In this document: one piece after another, positions 33,501-41,243 of the stretch | How positions within the stretch are numbered: the stretch's first letter is position 1 | Layout of the letters: each line of letters starts with the position of its first letter | DNA from: Mycobacterium sp. HUMS_12744610 | GTDB taxonomy: Bacteria; Actinomycetota; Actinomycetes; Mycobacteriales; Mycobacteriaceae | Direction: 5' to 3' | NCBI RefSeq assembly: GCF_041206865.1 | Contig: NZ_JBGEDP010000001.1 | Span: 2,418,001-2,482,000, forward strand | DNA: 64,000 nucleotides | Translations under genes and position numbers: made by a program | The notes under the pieces: generated by a model | The model's database searches: none | Seen by the model: the letters and a program-made list of their open reading frames with translations, nothing else | Told to the model about the DNA's origin: nothing

Positions 33501-35965
33501 CCGGGAAATGGGCAACCGCTGCCGATCGGATCATCGACGCCTTCCATTCCGACCGGCATGCGGAGCTCAGAACCGAACTTGACGATTACTCCAACGCCGC
33601 GAGCCTGATCGGTGATCTGAAGGACGACAGCACCGGGCAAGAGGAGTGGTTTGCGTACACAAGAGCCCGCGCCGATCTCGCCAAGCACGGCCTCGATACC
33701 GCCATCGACTTCTGCATCGAACAGCGCGTGGGAGCCCAACAAGTACCCCCCGTCATCGAGAAGGCGCTGCTGCGTTCATGGGCTGACTACACAATCCAGA
33801 ACGACACGCGCATCCGGCCCCTACAGGAACGCGATCGGAGCGCGCTCGTTGAGGAGTACCGCGAACTCGACAGACAACTCATTCTGGCTGCGACGAGCGA
33901 CATCATCCGCGCAGTGAACATGCGCAGACCCTCGGTCGCCGAGATCGGCGAACCCGGCGTGATACGCCGCGAGGGAATGAAGAAATCACGACACCTGCCG
34001 GTGCGCGAACTCATCTCCCGGTCCCGCAACACCGCGTTGGCCATCAAGCCGTGTTTCATGATGTCGCCGCTTGCCGTGAGCCAGTACCTGCCGGCAGACA
34101 TGGGTTTCGACGTCGTCATCTTCGACGAAGCGTCACAAGTCACCCCGGGGGATGCCATCAACTGCATCTACCGCGGCAAATCGCTGATCCTTGCCGGAGA
34201 CGACAAACAGTTGCCCCCGACCTCTTTCTTCGAACGCGTCGAGGCAGAAAGCGATTTCGATGAAAGCGACACCGACGCCGCCGATTTCCAGTCCGTCCTC
34301 GAGCTGGCGAAAGGTTGTGGAGCTTTCAACGACCTCCGGTTGAACTGGCACTACCGCAGCCGGCACGAAGACCTGATCGCGTTCTCGAACTACAAGTTCT
34401 ACGACGGCAAGCTCATAACCTATCCCAGCTCGCACTCGGAAGGCCCGGATGTGGGCGTGCAGTTCTTCCACACCAATGGCGTGTACCGCCGTGGGGGCGG
34501 TGCGGACAATCCGCTCGAGGCCACCCGGGTCGCCGAACGGGTCATCGAGCACTTCACGACGCGACCACATCTCACTCTTGGCGTGGTGACGTTCTCCGTC
34601 GCCCAGGCAGACGCGATCATGGATGCCATCGACAAAGCGCGGGAGAGCCGCCGCGACCTGGACAGGTTCTTCGATGGCGACGACCGGCTTAACGCTTTTT
34701 TTGTAAAGTCGCTGGAATCGGTGCAAGGCGACGAGCGCGACGTCATCATCTTTTCAATCGGCTACGGGCCCGACGAGGCCGGCAAGATCACCACCAACTT
34801 CGGGGTGCTGAACAAACCCAAAGGATGGCGCCGGCTCAATGTCGCGGCGACGCGCGCCCGTCAGCGCGTTGAGGTGGTTGCGTCTGTGCGTGCCGGCGAC
34901 ATCCCGCCGTCGACAAACGAAAACGTCGAATATCTCCGCGCCTATCTGGATTACGCCGAGCGCGGCCAAGCTGCCCTGGCCATCGACTTGGGCGGCAGCG
35001 GGCTCGGCCCAGAAAGCCCCTTCGAAGAATCCGTCACCAAGGCAATCCGTGCATGGGGTTACACCGTCGAACCGCAAGTGGGAGCGGCTGGATTCCGCAT
35101 CGACATCGGAATACGGCATCCCGCCCATCCCGGCCAGTTTGCTCTCGGTGTCGAATGCGATGGTTACCAGTATCATTCCGCCCCCGCTGCCCGTGACCGC
35201 GACAGGCTACGGGAACAGATTCTTCGCGGACTCGGCTGGCGGCTGCACCGGATTTGGGGAACCGCATGGTATCGAAACCGGCAGATTGAAGAGGACCGGC
35301 TGCGTGCCGCAATCGAAGCTGCAATCAACGCACCCGCGGACGACCGGATCAACGCTGACGACGGCAAGCTGCCGCGTCGAATCGTCGAGACAACCCAAGT
35401 GGAGACCTACGAAACGCCATCGTGGACGACGGAATACAGGGTGGCGGATGTCCAGCCGCTGCCTCGGTGGATCGACCCTTCCGAGGCCGGCGGCCACCAT
35501 CACATGACCGACGCCGTGGTCGCCATCGCCGACATCGAAGGCCCGGTCCACATGTCCCTCGTCCATCAGCGTTTGAGGGAGGCGTGGGGCATAGGGCGCA
35601 TCGGCTCCAAGATCAGCGAGAACATCGATCGAGCTATCGGCAGTCACGATAACGTCGATCGTGACGGCGACTTCATCGACCGCAAGGGCCGCCCAGTCGA
35701 CCGTGTCCGGACACCGAATGGCGTGACCAGAAAAGTCGAACACGTCGCGCATAGCGAAATTCGCCTTTGCGCCACGCTGCTTCTCCGGGACACGGGAACG
35801 ACAGAGAGAACCGAGCTCATCACAGCGGTTGCCCGTATCTTCGGTTGGACTCGTACCGGCGCAGACATCAAGAGCCATATCGACGGGGTGATCGAGCAGC
35901 TCGCGGCCGGCAATGAGATCGCCGAGGAAGAAGGATATTTGAGCCTTTCCGGTGGCCCCTGTTAG
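30524..35965 (+). CDS. DUF4011-helicase-nuclease protein, HheA-like (candidate anti-phage effector)
   Basis: A very large 1813-residue protein. The N-terminal ~200 residues match DUF4011 (WRESLVNLSGVNRLIKF, VLYLAFGMLHWQD, ASPLLLVPVTL). A superfamily-1 helicase follows: Walker A GPPGTGKSQTIANM near residue 312, Walker B VIFDEASQVTPGDA near 1200, GDDKQLPPTSFF, YRSRHEDLIAFSN, VQGDERDVIIFSIGYG and NVAATRAR. A Vsr/MTES_1575-type endonuclease domain spans about 1497-1585 (FRIDIGI, GVECDGYQYH, RDRDRLREQILRGLGWRLHRIW), then a DUF3320 domain. DUF4011-helicase-Vsr is the architecture I recall for the Hhe anti-phage system. GTG 30524 has AGGGGA before it. Codon use appears less GC-biased than in neighbours. 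Confidence 0.9.
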   Translation: MERNELTAALGVWRESLVNLSGVNRLIKFKASKSGAVAIDSPEPDVILSGILSGAKWLFMGTEDHERDEGADGSSSRVAQLGMLAANGRAGVLHTPRPEKELGTVLRGLMRRANAELLDRGLSVLYLAFGMLHWQDVDETAMASPLLLVPVTLISRGPKTTPELAPGQDDVVVNPSLSLRMREFGIELPKIDDVAELSVTDLLAQIRNAVSAEQGWTVEPTVVLSTFSFHKEAMFRDLLENEATVLDHPVVRALATKDPSSQSGEFIFEPIEPADIDHVAPPEDTPLVLDADSSQRAAIAAAIAGRSFVMDGPPGTGKSQTIANMIGALLHSGRTVLFVSEKVAALDVVRNRLADAGLENYLLELHSHKASRKEVATALAHALDNITVAPPGMEALTRSSLLDRRIRLNDYAAAMNELREPLHLSLHYVFGVLAELNSLPSAPMPETPPADLTQAQYRAVQEIATQLERSWRPAAQGKSYLWRNVIDDSSLEIPLYRAESALEELAGTVASNSEVAAAFALTKPSDATSIVSLVNQQHENRPTDAPDSWLMADDWGAVLDARDRLALAVNDIRRTESAVSERTGVDWSALPDPMSLPAPAPLPPGPEQLTLGHASAAECSETAVRFEEVATRLAHRLDSLAAMARQLGLADVVTFDDADRILALAELVHARHRPLREWTTSNSLAGARAAVDALESSLRELADAETSATPIFTGDALHAPVAELSDRFEHRHHGLKKLSGDYRADKKALAALLVAGTKFKQGLHQLPAAVRWADAARRYEAAVAQYAGLLGPYWQGRETDFASIADALAAANRILELLRGQAVPPSLAEYVCTSEPNAAHRNLIQEIRHDLAGWKSSLAPAPALQGRPELVLEPIGRSIVWLRAQLEPLRQTAARISAIDHVTGRAHSLLEAEEILALRGAAAEAHANLRSETATYAATFGACFDGALSDLDRLNDGLKWAQETREIAGRALTDAQVAALTASRPVHRLAAAAGKWATAADRIIDAFHSDRHAELRTELDDYSNAASLIGDLKDDSTGQEEWFAYTRARADLAKHGLDTAIDFCIEQRVGAQQVPPVIEKALLRSWADYTIQNDTRIRPLQERDRSALVEEYRELDRQLILAATSDIIRAVNMRRPSVAEIGEPGVIRREGMKKSRHLPVRELISRSRNTALAIKPCFMMSPLAVSQYLPADMGFDVVIFDEASQVTPGDAINCIYRGKSLILAGDDKQLPPTSFFERVEAESDFDESDTDAADFQSVLELAKGCGAFNDLRLNWHYRSRHEDLIAFSNYKFYDGKLITYPSSHSEGPDVGVQFFHTNGVYRRGGGADNPLEATRVAERVIEHFTTRPHLTLGVVTFSVAQADAIMDAIDKARESRRDLDRFFDGDDRLNAFFVKSLESVQGDERDVIIFSIGYGPDEAGKITTNFGVLNKPKGWRRLNVAATRARQRVEVVASVRAGDIPPSTNENVEYLRAYLDYAERGQAALAIDLGGSGLGPESPFEESVTKAIRAWGYTVEPQVGAAGFRIDIGIRHPAHPGQFALGVECDGYQYHSAPAARDRDRLREQILRGLGWRLHRIWGTAWYRNRQIEEDRLRAAIEAAINAPADDRINADDGKLPRRIVETTQVETYETPSWTTEYRVADVQPLPRWIDPSEAGGHHHMTDAVVAIADIEGPVHMSLVHQRLREAWGIGRIGSKISENIDRAIGSHDNVDRDGDFIDRKGRPVDRVRTPNGVTRKVEHVAHSEIRLCATLLLRDTGTTERTELITAVARIFGWTRTGADIKSHIDGVIEQLAAGNEIAEEEGYLSLSGGPC

Positions 35966-36095
35966 TCAAGCCACCGGCGCGTTCGTCGTCATCGTGATGG
36001 CCGGCAGCTAGGGCGGACCGGGACTTGCTCACTTGCCGGTCTCTCCGACCGCGGCGGCGGGGCCGGCACGCGGTGACTGGCCGGCAAGCACGAGC
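35966..36095. other. Spacer before the EspC-like gene
   Basis: These 130 bases separate the large helicase gene from the type VII cassette. They contain GGCCGGCA-like repeats (around 35998, 36061 and 36079) but no clear terminator hairpin or promoter that I can support. Confidence 0.4.
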
Positions 36096-36413
36096 ATGGA
36101 TAAACTTCGGCCCATGCAGCAGCCACTGCGGGTGGATAGTGCTGGTGTGCAGGTGATGGCCGGCAGATGGGGCGCCACAGCGGGCGACCTCGAGGAAACG
36201 ACTGCCCCGGTGGGGTTGGGTTTGTCGTCTCAGGCCAGCGCGGCCGCAGTGAACGCCGCCCACGCCGATGTCGCAGCGTTCACGGCGGGACTGGCCGCAC
36301 GGATTTGTGTCCGTGCCGTCCACGTCGCCGAGGCCGATTCCCGCTATGTCGCCAATGAAGCTGACTCGGCCCACGAGCTGGCGGCCTTGGCCTCCCCGGA
36401 GGCCTGTGTCTAG
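36096..36413 (+). CDS. EspC-like ESX/type VII secretion-associated protein
   Basis: A 105-residue helical-hairpin protein of the T7SS_ESX_EspC family (PF10824-like). The features are LRVDSAGVQVMAGRWGATAGDLEE (helix one), a central LSSQASAAAVNAAHADVAAF region with the small-residue turn, and a second helix with RAVHVAEADSRYVANEADSA. The Y-x-x-x-D pattern (YVANEAD) near the C-terminus fits the type VII export motif YxxxD/E. ATG 36096 or 36114 could be the start. It is followed after two bases by the WXG-like toxin gene, so it is probably a secretion partner for that protein. Confidence 0.82.
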   Translation: MDKLRPMQQPLRVDSAGVQVMAGRWGATAGDLEETTAPVGLGLSSQASAAAVNAAHADVAAFTAGLAARICVRAVHVAEADSRYVANEADSAHELAALASPEACV

Positions 36414-36415
36414 CG

Positions 36416-37470
36416 ATGCGAGCGCCCGCAGCGTCTGCCAGCCTCGCTCAACTGCTGGCCTGGCCCACCGAACACCTGACTGAAGCTGCCGACTACTGGC
36501 AGGCCGTCGGCGGACGCTGCTATGGGGTGGCCAATCAGGTCTGGCGGAAGCCTTTTCAATCGATTGGCAGGGTGAGGCCGCCGACAGGGTGCGGACCGCA
36601 ACCCATTCCGACATGCAGACCACCAGTGCAGTGGCCGACCAGTTGCACGAGGCGGCCAAAGTCGCACGTAGCGGGGCCTCGGATTTGTATGGCGCGCGCT
36701 CACGGGTCCGCTATGCGGTGGAGGACGCCCGCGCGGAGGGTTTCGAGGTGGGGGATGATCTGTCGGTCACCGACCGCTCCCGCGGTGGGTCGGCCGTGCA
36801 GCGGTCTGCCCGGCACGCCCGGGCGCTGGTCCTGGCCGGCGATATCCGCGGGCGCGCGGCTCAGCTCGTCGACGTCGACCAACAAGTAGCTGGCAAGATC
36901 ACCGCAGCGGTGGCCGGCATCCGCCACGCTTTCCCCCGAGATCCGGGCAAGACGGACAACGATGTCCATCCCGTCGACAACCACACCTTCAAAGAGCAGC
37001 CTCCGCCCCCCACGTACCCGATCAACGAGGTGATCGCCGAGGCCACGGACCTCGACGGCAACCATGTCGTTCTCCGGCGCGGCTACTACGACGAGAGCAC
37101 ACAACAGGGTTTCGGTTGGGACAAGGCGTACTGGCGGCACCACGTGGTCAACCCCAACGTTTTCCGGGATCTGATCTCACACAGTCGGCCCATAAGCAGC
37201 CAGGGCGGAACCCTTGTTTACGAGGTCCCGATCAATCGTGTGCACTGTACGCAAGGTCCGCTTGGGATCGCCGATTGCGAGGATACGGGCGAGAGCCTGA
37301 CCATGAGGATCGTGGCGAACGTCAACGAAGGACGTCCGGGTATTCCCGATGGCGGACAGAAAGGGGTCATCTCGATGTATCCGCTCGCGGGGGGTAGTGG
37401 AGTGGTTGAAGTGGAACCGGGTTGGACGCTGACACCGCCATGGGTGAACAAAAATGTGCCCATCAACTGA
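36416..37470 (+). pseudogene. WXG-like protein with C-terminal toxin-like domain, broken by one missing base
   Basis: Two frames join into one protein of about 350 residues. Frame one from ATG 36416 reads LAQLLAWPTEHLTEAADYWQ up to GVANQVWR; the second frame continues DWQGEAADRVRTATHSDMQT. Adding one G near 36546 (cgg-gaa-gcc) restores an unbroken protein. The N-terminal ~170 residues are helical with a WxG turn (WQG), typical of ESX substrates. The C-terminal ~130 residues (RGYYDESTQQGFGWDKAYWR, VYEVPINRVHCTQG) form a separate compact domain like polymorphic-toxin tips, but I cannot name its activity. The next gene overlaps by 17 bases and looks like its immunity partner. Confidence 0.7.
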
Positions 37471-37948
37471 CGCTACCGACGCGCAACGCGAGTTTGCAGC
37501 CGAGGTGTTGCAAACCCTGTTGCGGCACATCGAAGTTGAGAACAACCGCGGTCACGGCCCCTACCTTGTCACGCACGCCTGGACCGAGGGCGCGACGATG
37601 TACTGTGTCTACACCGCCCCACCTTCGGATAGAACCTGGGGATTGGTCCGCGACACCAGAGAGTCGATCGTCGACCCGGGTCCCTGGCCGGATCTTTCCG
37701 AGGCGGTCCTCTACTACTACCTCTGCGATTTCGAGGAGAATCAGCCGTCCTCGTCGTCCCGTCGGCCAGGCGAGCCCGAGACCATCTGGTGGTTCGGCTC
37801 TCCGCGCGAACGCGTGCCGCAACGGCCGTCGGATATTCCCGAGGCGTACCGGTATACGTCGCCGACGGCAACGTCCGCGACGGAGCTCGAATCAGAACAG
37901 GGTCGGCCCGTGATCAACGAGCCTCGGCTGTACGGGAATCCGTCATAA
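37454..37948 (+). CDS. Candidate immunity protein for the type VII toxin-like protein
   Basis: A 164-residue protein of unrecognised family. It is acidic, with 25 Asp/Glu against 14 Arg and no lysine, and rich in Trp and Tyr (AVLYYYLCDFEEN, ETIWWFGS). It has no signal peptide or membrane segment, so it should stay in the cytosol. It overlaps the toxin-like gene by 17 bases. Position immediately downstream of a predicted secreted toxin, small size and acidity are the usual marks of an immunity protein. The assignment is inference from context; no immunity family (SUFU, SMI1/KNR4 or similar) was recognised. Confidence 0.5.
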   Translation: MCPSTDATDAQREFAAEVLQTLLRHIEVENNRGHGPYLVTHAWTEGATMYCVYTAPPSDRTWGLVRDTRESIVDPGPWPDLSEAVLYYYLCDFEENQPSSSSRRPGEPETIWWFGSPRERVPQRPSDIPEAYRYTSPTATSATELESEQGRPVINEPRLYGNPS

Positions 37949-38050
37949 GCGGCGCGACAGTTCCGATCGTCGTCCCCCGTGGGGCGAACGCCGGCAAGCT
38001 CGTCGTCAAGACATTTTGCCAGCGAGACCGCTCCCCGGTTTGTCGCTGAA

Positions 38051-38069
38051 AGTCGCTCTGAGGCGGGCA
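38051..38069. repeat. Dispersed intergenic repeat, copy 4 (reverse orientation)
   Basis: AGTCGCTCTGAGGCGGGCA at 38051-38069 is the reverse complement of the same repeat arm with two differences. A further TTTGTCGCTG half-match lies directly to its left (38039-38048). It lies between the immunity-like gene and the MazG-like gene. Confidence 0.55.
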
Positions 38070-38196
38070 TTTTGCGTAGTGGTTCTGTAGCGGTGGCCGC
38101 TGTGACAGATGTGGCACCGTGGTGCCGGTGCGCCCGTGTGGTCGGCCCGGTGAGGTAGAACTGCACCACCGCATTATCGCCAGCGAAAGGGGCCGC

Positions 38197-38523
38197 GTGG
38201 GCAAACTCGTCCGGGACAAGATTCCCGACATCATTCGAGCCTCCGGACGCACGCCCCGGGTCACGACGTTGGCCGCCGGTACGTACCGGGCCGCCCTGCA
38301 CGAGAAGCTGCGCGAAGAGGTCGACGAACTGATCGCGGCGACGACAACCGAGTCCCTCATCGAAGAGGCCGCCGACGTGCTGGAAGTCCTTCAGGCCATC
38401 GCCGTCGAGCACGGCGTCACGCTCGCGGACATTGTCGACGCCGGACACCACAAGCGCACTGAGGCCGGCGGGTTCGGGAAACGGCTGTACCTGGACGGCG
38501 TCGACCCCTACCCCGCCGGTTAG
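38197..38523 (+). CDS. MazG-like/phosphoribosyl-ATP-pyrophosphatase-like nucleotide hydrolase
   Basis: A 108-residue all-alpha NTP pyrophosphohydrolase. It starts GKLVRDKIPDIIRASGRTP, the typical opening of this subgroup (RDKIPEI). The metal-binding acids are in KLREEVDELIAA and IEEAADVLEVLQAIA (ExxE...ExxD). The C-terminal segment KRTEAGGFGKRLYL is also conserved in the group. It would hydrolyse a nucleoside triphosphate to monophosphate and pyrophosphate. GTG 38197 follows AAAGGGG. MazG-like enzymes occur in housekeeping, in phages and in defence islands; it lies in the accessory region next to a kinase gene on the opposite strand. Confidence 0.88.
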   Translation: MGKLVRDKIPDIIRASGRTPRVTTLAAGTYRAALHEKLREEVDELIAATTTESLIEEAADVLEVLQAIAVEHGVTLADIVDAGHHKRTEAGGFGKRLYLDGVDPYPAG

Positions 38524-38534
38524 TTTGTCCCACA

Positions 38535-40070
38535 TCAGTTGTAGGCCGTGCTCCCTTCGACGGCATGTGCCGTGCTGATGAGCTTGGCGATGCAGTGGTC
38601 CCGGTCCAGTGCTTGGGCCCTGCACCAGGCCAGCGGACCGGCCGGATCGGGAAATGCCATGCCGAGCACGGTGACCCAGAAGTCGGGCGCCGAAAAGGTC
38701 GACCAGTCACCCGACCACAGCAGCCGTACGTCGGGATAGCGCTGCCTGAGGTCCAGATGCTCCTGCAGCGTCATGGTGTTGTCCCACACCACACCCTGGT
38801 CGACGACGCCGGGACGTTTGGAGCTCAGTTGCGGCACCCAATGGTCGGCGAGGTTGGCGGCCACGAATGGGCGGTCCTCGTCGGCGATTTCGCGCAGCTG
38901 CTGCTCGGCGTCCGGCGCGGCGGAGGTGGTGACCGTTTGCGGATAGAACGGCTGCGTGGTCGAGGAGGGCTCAGACTTGGGGATGGACACGCTCGGCGGG
39001 GTGTAGGCCAGTGTCGGCGACGGTGTCTGCGGTTCCGAATTGCGGGTGGCGAGCATTCCGACCGTCAGCACCACAACGCCGACGAGCAAGAGCGCGGCCG
39101 TGGCGATCAAGGCTGGCAACAAGTACTTCCCACGGTCTCGTGTCGTCGGGGGCGGTGGGGGAGAAGGGTAATGGGCGTTGAAGGGGGGATAGCTGCTCGG
39201 CGCCGAAACGGGTTGGGGCGCAAGCACCGTGGGTGCACCGGCCGCTGCCGCCTCCGGTGATAGGGCCCGCTTGGCGGCGCGGCCCAGCGCTCCGGCACTG
39301 CCGTAACGGTCGTCGGGGTGCTTGGCCATGCCGCGGGCGACGACGTCGTCGAACGACGCCGGCACCGAGGCATTGACCGCGCTGGGCCGCGGCGGTGGGG
39401 ACGACAGGTGGGCCGCGATGATTTGGTCGCTGTGGCCGGCGAACGGCTTGCCGCCCGTCAACGCCTCATAGAGCACGCACGCCAGCGCATAGACATCGAC
39501 GGCCGGTGTCGCCTCGGAGTCCCCAAATCTTTCCGGCGCCATATAGTCGAAGCTGCCCACTTGATAGCCCGCCATCGTCAGGCGGGTGTCGCCCCTGGTC
39601 TCGGCGATGCCGAAGTCCACCAGGTAGGCGAAGTCGTCGGGGGTGACGATGATGTTCTGTGGTTTCACGTCGCGATGGATCAGTCCTTCGGCGTGTGCGG
39701 CATCCAGCGCGGCGGCGATCTGGCCGACGATGTCGGTGGCTCGCTGCGGGTCCAGGGCGCCTCTCTTGAGCATGTCGTGCAGGGTCTGGCCTCGGACCAG
39801 CCGCATGTCGATGTAGAGGACGTTGTCGATTTCACCCCAGTCGTGGATCGGGATGACATGCGGCTCTTGAAGGATGGCCGCGGCGCGCGATTCGCGCAGG
39901 AAGCGGGCGCGAAAATTTTCGTCGTCGGCGTACTGCTCGTTGAGCAGCTTCAACGCGACCGTTCTGCCCTTGTCGGTGTCGTAGGCCTCATACACCTTGC
40001 CCATGCCGCCAGTACCGAGCAGTCGGACCACCTTGTACTTGCCGAACATTTCGCCGACGAGCGACTTCAC
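38535..40070 (-). CDS. Receptor-type Ser/Thr protein kinase
   Basis: A 511-residue PknF/PknH-like membrane kinase. The kinase domain covers about residues 10-270: the P-loop LLGTGGMGKVYEA, VALKLL lysine, HRDVKPQNII catalytic loop, VDFGIAETRG (DFG) and MAPERFG (APE). A Pro/Ser-rich juxtamembrane stretch is followed by one membrane segment (LLPALIATAALLLVGVVVLT, ~residue 325-345). The extracellular ~150 residues end in a domain with WSGDWSTFSAPDFWVTVL and two cysteines (WCRAQ, DHCIAK) that may form a disulfide. GTG 40070 or ATG 40049 may be the start. The last domain is duplicated as the remnant at 29708. Confidence 0.93.
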   Translation of the reverse strand: MKSLVGEMFGKYKVVRLLGTGGMGKVYEAYDTDKGRTVALKLLNEQYADDENFRARFLRESRAAAILQEPHVIPIHDWGEIDNVLYIDMRLVRGQTLHDMLKRGALDPQRATDIVGQIAAALDAAHAEGLIHRDVKPQNIIVTPDDFAYLVDFGIAETRGDTRLTMAGYQVGSFDYMAPERFGDSEATPAVDVYALACVLYEALTGGKPFAGHSDQIIAAHLSSPPPRPSAVNASVPASFDDVVARGMAKHPDDRYGSAGALGRAAKRALSPEAAAAGAPTVLAPQPVSAPSSYPPFNAHYPSPPPPPTTRDRGKYLLPALIATAALLLVGVVVLTVGMLATRNSEPQTPSPTLAYTPPSVSIPKSEPSSTTQPFYPQTVTTSAAPDAEQQLREIADEDRPFVAANLADHWVPQLSSKRPGVVDQGVVWDNTMTLQEHLDLRQRYPDVRLLWSGDWSTFSAPDFWVTVLGMAFPDPAGPLAWCRAQALDRDHCIAKLISTAHAVEGSTAYN

Positions 40071-40172
40071 CGCATCCCCTGCTTCCTTTCGCCACGGTCA
40101 GTATCCGACGAGACGGCGGGCAGCGCAGGCGTTTGCCGAGGAAGTCCTATCGGAGAAGGCGGTACTCGCCGG

Positions 40173-41090
40173 CTACTCCTTCCCGCAACAGCCGACGTCG
40201 GCGAGCCGGTCCAACTGCTCCAGAAATTGGTGGGCTCCGCGGTAGGCGGCGGCCGTGGACGGCTTTTGGCAGGGCATCTTGTGCAGCACCGACGCCGCCG
40301 TCCCGAGCCGCACCAGAACATCGCCGACGTCGGCTTCCGGGATGTCCACCACGGCGCCGCGGTAGTTGCTCAAGATGCACTGGATCGCCTTCGGCAACCG
40401 CTTGGCATCCGGGGTGATGCCGTCGGCCAACAGGTAGGGCAGCTTCCAGGTGTGCGTGTCGTTGGCGGCGCCGACATAGGCGAAGCACTGCATGGGGACC
40501 TTGTATTTCGGGTGCACGTCACCGGCGGCGCCGAGATCCACACCAGAACCCACGTCGCCGTCGCGCATCGACAGCGCCCCAAGCCCAACCGGCCGATCCG
40601 GGCGCAAACGGTAGATGCCGTGAACCGACAGCCACCACAGGTCCTCGGGGGCTTCGTCGGCTTCAAGCTGCAGCCACACCCGAGGGCGCAGCCCGCCGCC
40701 GACGATGTCGGCCGCGTACAGCATGATCGAGTCGCTGACCGCCACGGCCTTGACGCGCTGGTCGTCGGCGTAGCGACGGGCCTGGGTCAATGCGGCGTCG
40801 ATCGCCACCTGACGCCCGGTCAGCCAGCCGTGCCGTTTGACCTCCAGGACGAGGTACTTCAGCCCCAGCCGCGTCAACACGATGTCGGCCCGTTCCACCT
40901 GCGGCCGGACGTTTTCGATCGGCCAGTCCAGGACGGTGGTAAAAAGGTTCTCCAGGATGTTCTCGGCGACCTTTTCCACGGGCTGCCCGCCTCCGCCTTG
41001 TTGCAGACGTCTCCGGCGCTCGGCGGCAAACGCCGGCCACGCCGTCTGTATACGTTCGGCGCACTTGCGGTAGGCGGCCAGCTTGCTCAT
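40173..41090 (-). CDS. Protein with a PD-(D/E)XK nuclease-like domain
   Basis: A 305-residue protein. In the first 110 residues an RVRPQVERADIVL...KYLVLEVKRHGWL pattern (Asp, then ExK about 15 residues later) fits a restriction-endonuclease-like core of the HsdR_N type. LDWPIENVRPQVERADIVL is the usual lead-in of such domains. The rest of the protein (WLSVHGIYRLRPDRP and a CFAYVGAANDTHTWKLPY region) is not recognised. ATG 41090 has a weak GGTGGTGA site; an in-frame ATG at 41144 is also possible. It lies just upstream of the kinase gene on the same strand (102 bases), which suggests a kinase-nuclease pair. Confidence 0.6.
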   Translation of the reverse strand: MSKLAAYRKCAERIQTAWPAFAAERRRRLQQGGGGQPVEKVAENILENLFTTVLDWPIENVRPQVERADIVLTRLGLKYLVLEVKRHGWLTGRQVAIDAALTQARRYADDQRVKAVAVSDSIMLYAADIVGGGLRPRVWLQLEADEAPEDLWWLSVHGIYRLRPDRPVGLGALSMRDGDVGSGVDLGAAGDVHPKYKVPMQCFAYVGAANDTHTWKLPYLLADGITPDAKRLPKAIQCILSNYRGAVVDIPEADVGDVLVRLGTAASVLHKMPCQKPSTAAAYRGAHQFLEQLDRLADVGCCGKE

Positions 41091-41243
41091 GGAATCACCA
41101 CCCGCTGCGGCGTTTACAGTTTCCTCCACGTCTGACTCCGGCATGCGTCGAGGGTATGCAGACCGCGGCCGCCAGTAAGGTGTTTTGGCAGAGTAATTGA
41201 AGCGCAACAGCCTGCGCCGACACTGGGCGCTACGGTGGACCTC

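Noticed and set aside
38197..38523. HisE (histidine biosynthesis phosphoribosyl-ATP pyrophosphatase)
   Set aside because: The fold fits, but there are no histidine genes nearby, and the RDKIP opening is typical of stand-alone MazG-like proteins.
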